The notes beneath the pieces are model-generated. The model saw nothing but the letters and a program-made list of their open reading frames with translations. It did not search any database and had not been told where the DNA came from. A stretch of DNA of 64,000 bases from NCBI GenBank assembly GCA_004431415.1, contig QPMI01000444.1:1-64000 (forward strand). Direction: 5' to 3'. The position numbers were made by a program, and so were the translations under genes. Shown here piece after piece: positions 43,754 through 54,866 of the stretch; within the stretch, counting starts at the first letter, position 1, and each line of letters starts with the position of its first letter. The stretch is from Cyanophora paradoxa (taxonomy: Eukaryota; Glaucocystophyceae; Cyanophorales; Cyanophoraceae).

Positions 43754-46626
43754 ATGGCGCCCCCTCCTCCCAGCAACGAGCCCATCGATGTCCTCATCGT
43801 CGGCGGCGGCATCTCGTGCGCGCCGCCCGTTCCTAGCCCGCATACGTTGTCCCTAGTGGCACTAGATCCCACGTTCCGTGCGCGGGCGCGGCGTCGCCGG
43901 CGCGGCTGGCGCGCGCCGCTGTGCTGCCGGTTGGCGCCGCGGCACATGCACACATAATGTGTTGCGCGCCGCGACCGAGTTCCGCTCGCGTACGTCATCG
44001 CCGCTAGCCGGGTCGGGTGCTAGTTTGGTCGGGGCCGGGCGCCCCCGTGTACACGCTTCTGCCCGAGCCGCGGCCGCGCCGTGCTGACCTCCGCGCGACG
44101 CGCCGGCGCGCAGGGGACTGTGCATGGCCCTCACGCTCCTGGACCAGGGCGTCAAGAACGTGCGTGTCATCGAGAAGAACCTCGGCATTGCCGAGTTCAA
44201 GAAGGTACCCCCGGCCCGGCCCGGACCCGGCACGCAAGGCCCTGCATGCGGCCGGCTGACTTGGGCACTCGCAGCGCATCGAGCTCCACCCCCGTACGGT
44301 TCGCCAGGCCCAGAGATGCGCGCCGCCCCCGCCCGCGCTGATCGAGGCGCGCAGCTCGAGATCTTCGAGCGCCTGAATGTGCTCGACAACCTCGTCCGCC
44401 GCGGCACGAAGCATGAGGAGGTGCGCCGGAGGCGCTCTGCCCGCGTGTCGCTGGCCCCGCCGCTGACGCGGGCGCGCGGCGCAGGTGCAAGTGTTCGTGT
44501 CGGGCGACTGCGCGTGCCGCATGAAGCTGGCCGACCTGCCCGGCGCATTCCACCACTACATCCTCGGCGTCGGGTGCGCTCGCCGCGCCAGGCGCCCGCC
44601 TTGACCCGCGGCCGCTGAACGCTTGCGCCGCGCGCACAGGAAATGGGACATCGAGGGCATCCTGACGGCGCGGCTCGGCGAGCTGGGCATCCAGGTCGAG
44701 CACGGCGTCTCGCTCGTCGACTTCGATCACTCCGTCGCCGGTGCGCACGCGCGGCGCGGAGGGCGCGCAGCAGCTGTGCACGTCCGCTAGCGCTGACGCC
44801 GGGGCGCGGGGCGGGCAGGCCAGGTGACGTCGCGGATCCAGACGATGAACGGGGCGACGGAGACGATCGTGTCGCGCTTCCTGATCGGCGCGGACGGCGT
44901 GCACTCGCCGGTGCGCGACAAGCTCGGGTTCCGCTTCGAGGGCAAGTCGGAGGAGGCGGAGGAGCTGCTCACCTGCAAGGCCCGCCTCGTGCTCAACGAC
45001 TCGCACGTCGACCTCTTCAACAACGTCCACGTCTGCATCGACCAGGGCCACCTCATGATCGTGCGCGCCTTCGCAGTGGGGTCTGGCGAAGCTTCGCGCT
45101 GAGCCCCGCGGCAGATCTCGAAGATCAACGAGGAGCACTACAGCATCCTGGTGTCGAAGCCGGCGACGGCCGGCGAGGTCGAGGAGGGCTACGCCAAGCA
45201 GCGCCAGGCCACCGTCCAGGAGGTGCGGGGCCCTTCCAGACCCAGGCGCCGGCGCCGGGCCGCCGCCCTGAGCTCGAGCCCCGCGCGCGCGCAGGTGGAG
45301 CACGAGATCGCGATCCACCCGCACACCGCCGGCATCCGCGTCATAGACCCCGTCTACATCGGCCGCTACCGCTCCCGGCCCCGCCTCGCTGAGCGCTACG
45401 CCTCCGACAACCTCCGGTGCCCTCGCCCCGCGCCCTCCCGGCCGCGGGGCCCTCGTTAACGCTCCGGGCCGCGCCCCCGCAGCTGCTTCCTGATCGGCGA
45501 CGCGGCGCACAACCCGTCGCCCATCGGTGGCCAAGGCACCGACACCGGCGTGCAGGACGGTGCGCGCGGGCCCGGCCCGGCCTGCCCCCCTCCCCTTCCC
45601 CCTCTCCTGCCCCCCTCCCCTACCCCCTCTTACCCTTCTGCGCAGCTTACAACCTGGCGTGGAAGCTCGCGCTGGTGCTGAAGCGGGACCCCCGCCTGTA
45701 CAGCGATAAGGCGCGGGCGCTGCTCTCGTCGTACGAGGCGGAGCGCCGCTCGACCGCCCTGCGCATCGTCTCCACCTCGAAGCACCTCTTCGACCAGTTC
45801 GCCAACGCCCCCACGCGCGGCCCGAGCGCCCACGGCCCGTCCCGGGCGCCCTCCGTCAACAGCCGGAACCCCTTCATGCGCTTCGTGCGCATGTTCGCCC
45901 CCTCCATGATCGGCGACCAGGAGGTCGGCCGCCGCGCCCTCGAGTCCTTCAACCCCGGTACCCCGCCCCCCTCTTGTCCTCCCGACACCCCTGACCCCGC
46001 CCCCCTCCCCCAGGCATGTTCCTGTCGTACACGAACTCGCCGCTGACGCTGGAGTCCTCCGGGGAGTTCCAGGGGGGGCCGGTCCCCGGCGCGCACTGCC
46101 CGGACGTCTTCTACAACAGCCGCTTCCACCTGCAGAAGCTCCTCGTCGACGTCAAGGGCCACATCCTCCTCTACTTCATGTCCCGCAACGAGGCGCAGCG
46201 CGAGCTCTCCCAGCTCTACACCGGCATCGCCTCGACGCTCGCCACGCGCCTCCCCAAGGACGCGGCCCGCGTCGCCTTCGTCACGGGCGTGCGGCCCCAG
46301 TTCAGCGACGGCCGCCTCCTCGTCCTCGGTGCGCATGCGCCCTCGTATCGTCGGGTCGCCCTTTTATCGTCTTTTATCGCCCTGGCTCGTGATCACCGCG
46401 TGTTCGGCGCAGTGGACCCGCTGCACGACGTGTACAACGCCTTCGGCCTCGAGAACGACAACAACGTCAACGCCGTGCGCCCCTACCCCCTACCCCCCGC
46501 TTCTTCCTTCCCCCCCCCCACGCCCCCCAGATCTACATCGTGCGGCCGGACGGGTACATCATGTACCGCTCGACGCCGGCGAACGTCGAGGAGGCGATCC
46601 ACGTCCTCGAGTCCAACATCCCGTAA
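43754..46626 (+). CDS. FAD-dependent aromatic monooxygenase (phenol 2-monooxygenase-like)
   Basis: Start ATG 43754: IDVLIVGGGIS joins GLCMALTLLDQGV across an intron, forming the dinucleotide-binding GxGxxG loop, followed by VRVIEKN. Further family motifs: RIELHPRT, LEIFERLNVLDNLVRRG, the DG motif FLIGADGVHSPVRDKLG, and the GD motif CFLIGDAAHNPSPIGGQGTD, followed by YNLAWKLALVLKRDP. The C-terminal part (FVTGVRPQFSDGRLLVLG, DPLHDVYNAFGLENDN, IYIVRPDGYIMYRSTP) is the thioredoxin-like domain of phenol hydroxylases. The stop is TAA 46624-46626. By family it hydroxylates phenolic substrates using NADPH, O2 and FAD in the cytosol; the substrate is not known. Introns begin mostly GTGCG. It is divergent from the ABCC exporter, so a detoxification pairing is possible but inferred. 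Confidence 0.9.
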
Positions 46627-47240
46627 ACCCGCGGCGTGTCGAGCTTTCTCCGCCCCGGGCCCCCCGCCGGCGCCGGCACGCGGGGCGGGCGGCATCGATC
46701 GCGGCGCAGCAACTCAGTAGTGTACATTTCGAGCGTCTTCTTCGTCTTCGTGTTCGAAATCGATCCTCGAGCTTCCTCTAGCTACCTGCACCCTGTTATC
46801 CCTAGCGTTAGCTTATCATTTCGATCCGGCTTCGGTTGCGGGGGCCGCCGCCCCACCGGGCCCCTCGCATTTCGAATTCCTTTCTTGCGACTGTATTTGA
46901 TGTGTAGTCCGGGGTTCTGGGGCCGCTTCGGGGCGTACGCGTTGTGTGTGTATTTGTACGATGGCCATCCACCACTTTTTGTTCTATCGATATCAGTCGT
47001 ATTTAACATAGATACAAGGATCCTACGTGCTGTTGAATGCGTCACTGGGAACTGGCAACGGAGGTTCTAGACTGTCCAAACTACGACTCACGAAATTAAA
47101 GCGCACGCTTACTAAAGGATACATTGCACGCGATTCGGGGGCGGGCTCACATACGAGGAAGGAAACTACTCGTTTGCAGTCTCAAAGGATTTCGAAAGAA
47201 GTACTCGCGATCGGGCCCGGGGGTTCGGGGCCAGGCCCCT
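46627..47240. other. Convergent intergenic interval
   Basis: Between the monooxygenase stop (+) and the diacylglycerol kinase stop (-). It is more AT-rich than the genes. No coding evidence was seen. Confidence 0.5.
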
Positions 47241-50200
47241 TCAGCGCTCGGCGGCGGCGGCCTCGCCCGGTCCCGGGGGGGCCACCATGCGCGCCCTGCG
47301 CGCGCCCCGTCTCAGGAAGAGCAAGCATTCGAAGGCTTGAAGCCCGAATTCTTCAGGGGGTGCGGACCGCCCGAAGTGGCTGATGCGGACCGAGCAGGGG
47401 GCCCGCTGCACCCACGCCTCCCCGTCCGCCTGCCCGACTCGCTGGCTCACTGGGGGGAAATCTGAAGGAGGCCGGGGGCGCGCGGGGGGCGGGCCTGGAG
47501 GGCGGCGGGACCGCAGAAGGAAGCTGCGAGGGAGATCGAGGTGCCCTGCCCGGCGGGCGGTCAGGCGGGGCGCCGGCTGGGCGGAGTGACTCCCGGCCGC
47601 CCCAGCCCCGGGCCCTCACCTGAGCGAGGCGGATGGCGTGCTTGAGGCGCATGTGCGCCAGCGCCTGCCGACAAGGTCAGAGGAAGGGGGCGGGAAAGGG
47701 GCGGGGCGGGGCGGGGCGGGGCGCGCCAGATGGACGGGGCCCAGCAGGGCGACTACCTCGAAGATGCCGTCCCCGATCTCAGCCGGCCGCAGCCGCCGCC
47801 GCGGGGGCGGCGGGGGCGGCGGGGGCGGCGGAGGCGCCGCCGAGGGTCCCGCGGGGGCCCCGAGGGGCCGGCGGAGGGCGGGCGGGCGGGGGCTGGGCGG
47901 GGCTCCAGAGGGCGGGCGGGGCGGGGGCCGGGGCCGGCGGCGCCGTCGGGGCCCTCCCCCTCGCTGCACTCCGAGCTGCAGCTGGCCCCGGCGGGGCGGC
48001 GTCCTGCGGGCCCGCGTGGGCGCCCCGCCCCGCCCCGCCCCGGCGCGGTGAGGCGGGCGGGAGGCTGGCGCACGCGTAGGGCCGGGCGGGGGCGGCGGGG
48101 CCTGCTCGGGGGCCGCCGCCGCGTCCACAGGTCGAGCCCCGCCGCGTACGACGGGCTGCGCCGGCGGCGTCGGCGTCGGCCCGGGAGCTAGATTCGATTC
48201 GATCCCTATGGCGAAGGGATGCGGGGCGGGGCGCACATGTTGCAGATGACGAGGGCCCCGGTGGCCGGCGGCACGGCGACCGGGCGGCCGTCCACGCTGC
48301 GCGGCGGCGGGGAGGTGGTGTTGGGGCGGGAGGCCGGAGGGGGCCGGCGGAGGGGCGGAGGGGCTCGCCTCAGCGTCAGGAAGGAGCCGAGCTGCGTGGG
48401 GCAGCGCTGCGAGCGCACCCGGCCGGGGCGCGCCGGCCGGGCCGCGCCGGAGCCGGCCCCTCCCCCGTCCCCCTCCGAGTCCCCCTCGTAGTCGACGCCG
48501 GCGGCGGTGGCGCCGCAGGGCGCCGGCGGGGGCGTCGGCGCCAGGATGCCGCGGATTCCGTAGTGGATGTACCTGAAGGCACGGTGATGGATTGGGGGAG
48601 GGGGGGGGGGGGAAAGGAGGGTGGGTACGCGAGCTTGTTGAAGAAGCGGGTGGACATGAGCCCGGGCTGCCGCTCCCGCAGGGCGTGGAAGTCCAGCGTC
48701 ACCTGTACCCCGGGGGGGTGAGCCGGGGGGGCGGGGGCGACCCGCGCGGGCTGCCGAGCCTGAGCGTCGAAGCCTGCGCAAAGGTCGCTTCATCGCCGGC
48801 GCGGGGACGGGCGGGGTACACACCGATGCTGAAGTAGTTCTGGAAGACCCGCCTGGAGAGCAGAGACGTCGGCGGGGGTACCGGGGGCTCGCGGGGTACG
48901 GGTCGGGGTACCGAACGGGGTTCGCGGGGGCCGGGGCGAGCGAGTCCGATTCCACGAGCCAACTGAGGGGCACATGGTATTGAGCTGGCGCGAGGGTACT
49001 GCGGAGGTCAGGGGTGCGGCACGGCACCGGTCGAGGGGTACGAGGTTCTTCGAGAGCGATGCCAGGCGCGCCTTGCGGACCACGTCGCGGACCTAAACGG
49101 GTACAGGTTTCAAACGGGGTAGGCGGAGCGGGCTTTGGCGGGGGAGGAAGGGGGGGCTACCGTACTGCAGGTAGTACCCCAGCCAAGAACCTGGAGTAGC
49201 GGCGCGCGGCGTCGGCCCGCGAGCTCGCGGGGGGCGATGGTGCAGGCTAGAGGGGGCCGGGGGGGCGCGCCCGCGCGAGGTCGTTGCCTGTACCCAGAGG
49301 GATCGGAGCCACCTGGCGGGCGCAGGCCAGCAAGTCAGCACAGGCGGTGGGAGGGTCGGTGCGGCGCGGGCGGGCATCGCACGGGGTAGCGGGCGCGGCG
49401 GGGACGCAGCGAGTCGACCAGCTGGTTCATCCAGGCGACCGAGCTGCGCGCGCGGGGCGGGCGGGCGCGCGTGGGCGCGCCGGCGGCGGGCGGCGCGGGA
49501 GGAGGCGCGGGGGCGGGCGCGCCCGTCGCCGCCGCAGACGACGACGCGGAGGCCGTCCACGTGCCGCAGCGCATCGAGCCTGCCGCGAGGAGGGGCGCGA
49601 GCGGTCAAAGCAGAGGCCAGGGGGATTGAAGTCGTGTCGAAGTCAAGAGAGAGGCGGTCGTGGGCGGCTCACCCCGGGGCGGGCGGCGGCACGGGGACCG
49701 CCGAAGACGACCCCTCGCCATCGTGGGCCTGCAGCAGCCGCGCGCGGGGGTCGTCCCGCGGCGGCGCCGGCGGCAGCCCGGCGTCCGGCTCGCGGTCCTT
49801 CGCGCGGTTCCCGCGAAACTCAGCGCGGGGCACGGAGAGCTGCGCTGTCGCTCGCCCGGGCGCACGAACGCGAGGCGGGGGCCGCCCGGGCCGAGGATGA
49901 AGATCTGCGTCACGAAGGGGAGCTCGCTCTGCGAGGGCGGTGAGAGGCCGCGCGGATCGAAGGGAAGCGGGGCACAGGAAAGCACCAGAGCGAGGAGAGC
50001 CTCCTCGCCTGCGCGGTTCCCGCTCCGATAGTTCACGAACGCGGCAATCGGGGCGTACTCGGCCGGAGCCGCGCGGGGCGCTGTGGGCGAGGACGCGTCA
50101 CGCGCGCGCAAAGTTTCACGCGAACGCATTGCACGCGAACTTGGCGCGGTCGCGGACGCGACCTCGGGGCGGCGCGCGGGACGACGCACCGAACTCGACG

Positions 50201-50426
50201 AGCTCCACGGGGCGGATCTTAATGCGAGAGAGCGCGACACCCTGCGCATTTGCAACCTTCTTTCTCGACCGCTTCCGCCTGAAAACACGCCGCACTGCGA
50301 GGCATCTGAGTTTTGGTTGGCGCCAAGGCTCGGGGGCGGGTGCTCACGCCAGGTGCACGAGCAGCACTTCGCCTTCCTCTGTGCGTCGATTTCCTGCTCG
50401 CGGGAGGCCGCGCGGACCGACTCCAT
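47241..50426 (-). CDS. Diacylglycerol kinase (catalytic and accessory domains)
   Basis: The likely start is the ATG at complement 50424-50426 (MESVRAASREQEIDAQ); an upstream in-frame ATG at 50487-50489 would overlap the kinesin start. Catalytic domain in order: PIAAFVNYRSGNRAGE; DGLRVVVCGGDG joined to SVAWMNQLVDSLR across a GC-AG intron (GGDG is the ATP-binding signature); VAPIPLGTGNDLAR joined to VLGWGYYLQYG. Accessory domain: VFQNYFSIG, VTLDFHALRERQPGLMSTRF, FFNKLAY, SVDGRPVAVPPATGALVICN, SSYAAGLDLW, IGDGIFEVVALLGPVHL, MRLKHAIRLAQ, and QADGEAWVQRAPCSVRISHF. The stop complement is at 47241-47243. By family it phosphorylates diacylglycerol to phosphatidic acid, ending DAG signals. No C1 domain was seen in the short N-terminal part, where another exon (IKIRPVELVEF) is unassigned. 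Many introns start GTACCCC or GC. Confidence 0.87.
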
Positions 50427-50478
50427 GCTTGTACACCGTACCCGGGGCGCCCGGCAAAAAAAGAAGGCGCTCGTTGGG
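50427..50478. promoter_or_regulatory. Very short bidirectional interval between DAG kinase and kinesin starts
   Basis: Only 52 bp separate the proposed ATGs of two divergent genes, so regulatory elements must lie within each other's 5' ends. The interval includes CCGGGGCGCCCGG and an A-run (about 50456-50462). No TATA box was seen. Confidence 0.5.
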
Positions 50479-53400
50479 ATGGCCGCCACGAGGCAGAGCA
50501 GATCAGCGACCTATCCCTCGAGGAATGAGCCGCCACAACCAGCGCCCCAAGACGAGGAAATAGGGCAGAGCGTTGTCACGGTGCTAAAACCGGCCAGTTC
50601 GCGCCGGCCAGCCGGCTGAGCGCCTCGCCCTCGCAGGTTGTGCGCATTAGGAAAGCGTTTGCTCAAAGAGGAGAGGTAAAGGCGCTCGGCGTCAAGGAGA
50701 ACAGGAAGACCGTCCAGGTGCCAGCGCCCCTGCGAGCCCCCAGCGCCGCTACTAGCTGCATCCCATTCTTAGCTATGCTAGTCTCCGGACCCTGCGCCCG
50801 CCCCCTCTCCGCCCACCCGGCGGCCGACTCGCCCGCATCCGGACACAGATCACCGCCCCGAACGCACGGGATGGCAAGCTTGGGATCGAGCGGGCGTACT
50901 CCTTTGACGCGGCGTTCGAGGAGTCGACGACCCAGCAGGAGTTCTTCGACAACTGCGGCATCAAGGACCTCCTGCGGGCGGCGCTCGACGGGTTAGCCGC
51001 GGGGCCCCCGCCGCCTCCCCGCGCGCCCCCGACGCCGCGTACGCACCCGCAGGTACTCCGTGACGGCCTTCGCGTACGGGCAGACCGGCAGCGGCAAGAC
51101 GTACACGATGTCGGGTCCGCCCATTGGCCCCGGGCCTCCCCGGCGCCGCCGCCGCCCGGCGCCTCCGTAGCGCTGCCTTCTGATCGCCTCTTCGCTCCTT
51201 TTCCTTCCTTCCCCGCTCCTTTGTCAGGGCTGGAGGAGGTCGCCGGTGCGCCCCGCGACCCGCCCGCCCCGCCCCGCCGCCCGCCCGCCCCCGCCGCCCG
51301 CCGGCCCGAGCCGCCGCCGACGCGCCGGGGGGCAGGGTACACGCCGCGGATGGCGAAGGGGGACGAGACGGCGGGGCTCATCCCGCGCTCGATCCGGTAC
51401 CTCTTCAAGCACATCAACAACCGGCCCAGCGTCCGCTACACCGTCCGCGCCGCCTACATCGAGATCGCCAACGAGCAGGCGCGCCCCGCCGCCCCGCCCG
51501 GCCCCGCCCTTTCCCCCCTCGCCTCTCTGACCGGCCCCGCCCTTTCCCCCCTCGCCTCTCTGACCGGCCCCGCCCGCCCCCCCAGGTGTTCGACCTGCTG
51601 CAGATGAACGGGGAGACGCTCCCCGTCCGGTGGGACGTGTACCAGGCGCGCTCGCTCGCGGGGGCGGGCCGCGGGGCGCCCTCCCCGCTCCCCCTCTGAC
51701 CCCTTCGCTGCGCGGCGCGCAGGGCTTCTTCGTGGACAACCTGCTGAACGTGCCGTGCCGGGGCCAGGAGGACGTCCTCCGCGTCTTCCACGAGGGTCCG
51801 CTGTCCCGCGCCGCGCCGCGCCGCGCCGGGCGAAGCTGAGGCGGGGGCGCAGGGGCGAGGAACCGGAAGATCGGGAGCCACGCGATGAACACGGACTCGT
51901 CCCGCTCCCACTCCATGATGTTCCTCTGGCTCGACGCCGAGTTCGAGGCCCGCCCCGCCCCGCCCCGGGGCCCACGCCCCGCCCCAACGAGCTGCGCTTG
52001 GGGCTGACGGGGTCCGGCGCGCAGGACCCCGAGACGGGCGCGACGTGCTACACCCACGGCAAGGTCAGCGCCCGGCGGCGGTGGGCGCCCGGGGCTGGAG
52101 CGGGCTAGATGCGGGGTTGAGGAGGGGCCGGCCGGCTAGCCGGCCAGCGCACGGCGGCGCCGCGCCCCCATCCGTCGCCTCCGCTGACGCTCGGGCGGCC
52201 AGGTGTCGTTCGTGGACCTGGCGGGGAGCGAGCGGCTGCACAAGACCAAGTCGACGGGCGCCGCCATCCGCGACACCGGCTACATCAACAAGTCCCTCTT
52301 CACCCTCGGTGCCCGCTTCTGGGCCGGGCCGGCGCGGGCAGGGCGGTCCGGTCCCTAAGCCCCGGGGCGCGCAGGCAAGGTGATCACGGCGCTCTTCAGG
52401 AAGGACCGCGTGCGGCAGCGCACCGGCGGCATGCAGGTCCGCCCGCCCGCCCGTCTGTGGCCAGCGGCGCCGGCCCGCCCGTCCCCCCTGGCCCCCGCCT
52501 GAGCGGGGGGGGGCAGGACGGGGGCTTCGTGCCGTACCGGGACTCGAAGCTGACGAAGCTCCTCTCCGACTCCCTCGGCGGCGCCGGCATGGCCCTCATG
52601 GTCCGCGGGGGCCGCCCCGGCCCCGGGGTCCGCACCGGCCGGCGGGGTGCGACGGGGCGGCAGATCGCGTGCTGCTCGCCGGCGGCGGACCACCTGGACG
52701 AGACGCTGAACACCCTGCAGTACGCCAGCCGCGCCGCCCACATCAAGGTGCCCGGGGGCGGGGGCGCGGGAGGGCGGCCTGTGGGGCCTGGGCTGACGGG
52801 GGCGCGGGGCAGAACACGCCGCAGATGTGGTCGGAGACGGGGGGGGCGGGGGGCCGGCAGGACGAGGTGCTGCGGCAGGAGAACGAGCGGCTGAAGGCCG
52901 AGGTCGCCCAGCTCCGCAAGCGCCTCGCCGCCACCTCCAGGGCCCGCCCCCCCGCCCGCCCCGCCCCGGGCCGCCCCGCCCCGCCGCTGAGGGGCCGGCC
53001 TGGCGCGGCGCGGAGCGCAGACGCTGGAGGAGGTGCAGCGGTCGACGACGGGCTCGCTGCCGCGCACCGCCCTCGAGGACGCCCTCTCCGTCGCCGTCGA
53101 GGTCAGATGCGCTCGCGGCGCGGCGGGGCCGGGGCGAGGACCGGGCCGAGCCGGGTCGCTGCGCAGGTGGGGGCGGGCGGGCGGACGGCGGGGGCGGGCG
53201 GGCGGAACTCGCTGCCGCAGCTGCCGGAGACGGCCTCCACGACGACCGCCTCGAGCGCCGGCGGCAGCCGCGCAGGCTCCGGCGGCTCCATGTCCTTCAA
53301 GTGCGCCCCAGCTCGAATCTTTCTTGTGCTGCGCTTCGCCCGCTTGCTCACGCGCGCCTCGCCCGCGAGCAGCAAGGTGAAGCTTGTGAGCGGCATCCCC

Positions 53401-54255
53401 GTCGCCGGCGCCCATGTGCCCCCGCAGGGCAACACCCACCTCCCCTCCCTCCAGCAGCGCCCCAAGTGCGGCCCCGCGCGCCCTGGCCCCCCGTTCCCCT
53501 TCGCGGCTGAGGCGCCCCGCGCGCTCGCGCGCGCCCTCGATCGCAGCGGGCGCGTCCTCCCCCCGCAGTCCGCCGAGTCCCAGCCCCTCTCCTACGCGGC
53601 GGGGGCCCCCTTCCAGCGCCCCCCCGGGGACCCCTCCGGGCCCCGCGGCATCGGCGGCGCCCCTGCGACGGCGATGGCCTCGGGCCCCCGGGGGCAGGGC
53701 GCGGGGCCGCCGGCGGCGAGCCCGCTGGTCCGCAACTCGTACTCGGCGGCAGTCTACACCTCCATGGCCTCCATCGTGCCCCACGAGCCGGCCGTCCCCG
53801 CCCCGGGGCCCCCGCCCCGCCAGCCGCAAGGCCAGCAGCAGCAGCAGGCGGGCGGCGAGCGGCCGCTGCAGGGCAGCTCCCGGCCCGTGCGGGCCCCGCC
53901 CTCCTCGGACCCCGGCAGGCAACCGCAGGCCTCGGGCTCGGGCGCCGGCGCGGGGCCCTCGGGAGCCCCCGTTGGCGCCGGGACGGGCCTCGTGGGGAGT
54001 GGCCTCATCGGGGCGTCTCGGGCGGCGGGGGCGGCCGGCGGGGGCGCCGCGCAGCCCGTCCTCTGGGACCGCACCGAGGTCCGCCGCCGCGCGTCGCGCA
54101 GCGCACTGCGGGACCGGGGCGCGCCGTGAGGCCCCTCCCCGCAGGTGGTGAAGCATCTGCAGAAGGCGTGCCGGATCCTGAACGACTACATCTCAGAGAA
54201 CTCGCGCCTCCTGAAGGAGACCGAGGCGCTCATGGGCCTCACCACCAAGCGCTGA
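50479..54255 (+). CDS. Kinesin-family motor protein
   Basis: The proposed start is ATG 50479 ([17 protein letters not shown]); exon 1 joins in phase to [17 protein letters not shown]. Motor motifs in order: [19 protein letters not shown]-loop [36 protein letters not shown] (joined across a GC-AG intron), [12 protein letters not shown], switch [11 protein letters not shown], switch [19 protein letters not shown] with [28 protein letters not shown] and [15 protein letters not shown] short neck coiled coil ([19 protein letters not shown]) follows, then a Pro/Gly/Ser-rich tail and a final helical exon [19 protein letters not shown], ending at TGA 54253-54255. The motor is N-terminal, so plus-end-directed movement on microtubules is expected from the family. 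The subfamily is not assigned. The tail from 53.0 to 54.1 kb is low complexity and its exon edges are uncertain. Confidence 0.88.
51500..51565 (+). repeat. 33-bp perfect tandem duplication inside a kinesin intron
   Basis: The unit CGGCCCCGCCCTTTCCCCCC... (33 bp, ending CTCTCTGAC) occurs twice back to back within the GC-AG intron at 51479-51585. The duplication repeats the probable branch motif CTGAC. Confidence 0.9.
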
Positions 54256-54866
54256 GGCTGGCGGGTACGGGCGGGGGCGGGGGCGCCCCGCTGTCCAGAG
54301 CGGGCGGCGCCCCCTGTTGCGAGTGTAAATTCTGATGAATCATGAACAGTGCATCTCCGGCGCGCCCTGAGTGGGCCAGGTGCACATGCACGGCCACGTG
54401 CGGGGAGCTGCATGCAAGTGCAGGAGGAGGATCAGCGGCGCAAGCTCGAGCTCAGCGAACTCCGGAGCAATTCAAATTTAGAGCTGGGGGGTAGGCAGTT
54501 TTTGGGGGTAGGCGACTTTGCCCGCTCCTGCACGTTAGGGGGCGAGCGGGACGTGCACCAACGTTCTCTGTAGCGTTGTGTGCAACACGTGGCAGTCGGA
54601 GCCGACGTTCGTCCGCAACGCAACGCTCGCGTACTGTCCCGACCGCCCTTGAGCTCTAATCAACGTTCGCCGTACGCGTGCGCGCGAAGCTCGGCGCCGC
54701 GGCCGGCTCCCGGCATCGTCGGACCGGCCGCGGACGCAACAGTCGGACCGGACGCAACGGCGCCAACTGAGCGGCGCCAAGCTTATGCCAGGTTCAGCCC
54801 CAAGCTGATCATCGCACAGCCGCGCCTTCGGCGCTCGCGTGAGAGCTCGAGGTTGCCCGCGCCCGG
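54256..54866. other. Intergenic interval
   Basis: Between the kinesin stop and the next plus-strand gene. No gene recognised. Contains scattered ACGTTCGCC and GCAACG motifs and CGACCGGACGCAAC-like near repeats around 54.6-54.76 kb. Confidence 0.45.

Noticed and set aside
52396-54156. A 586-codon minus-strand open frame opposite the kinesin
   Set aside because: The plus strand holds unmistakable kinesin motifs ([11 protein letters not shown], the neck coiled coil); the minus frame is Gly/Ala/Arg-rich without domains.
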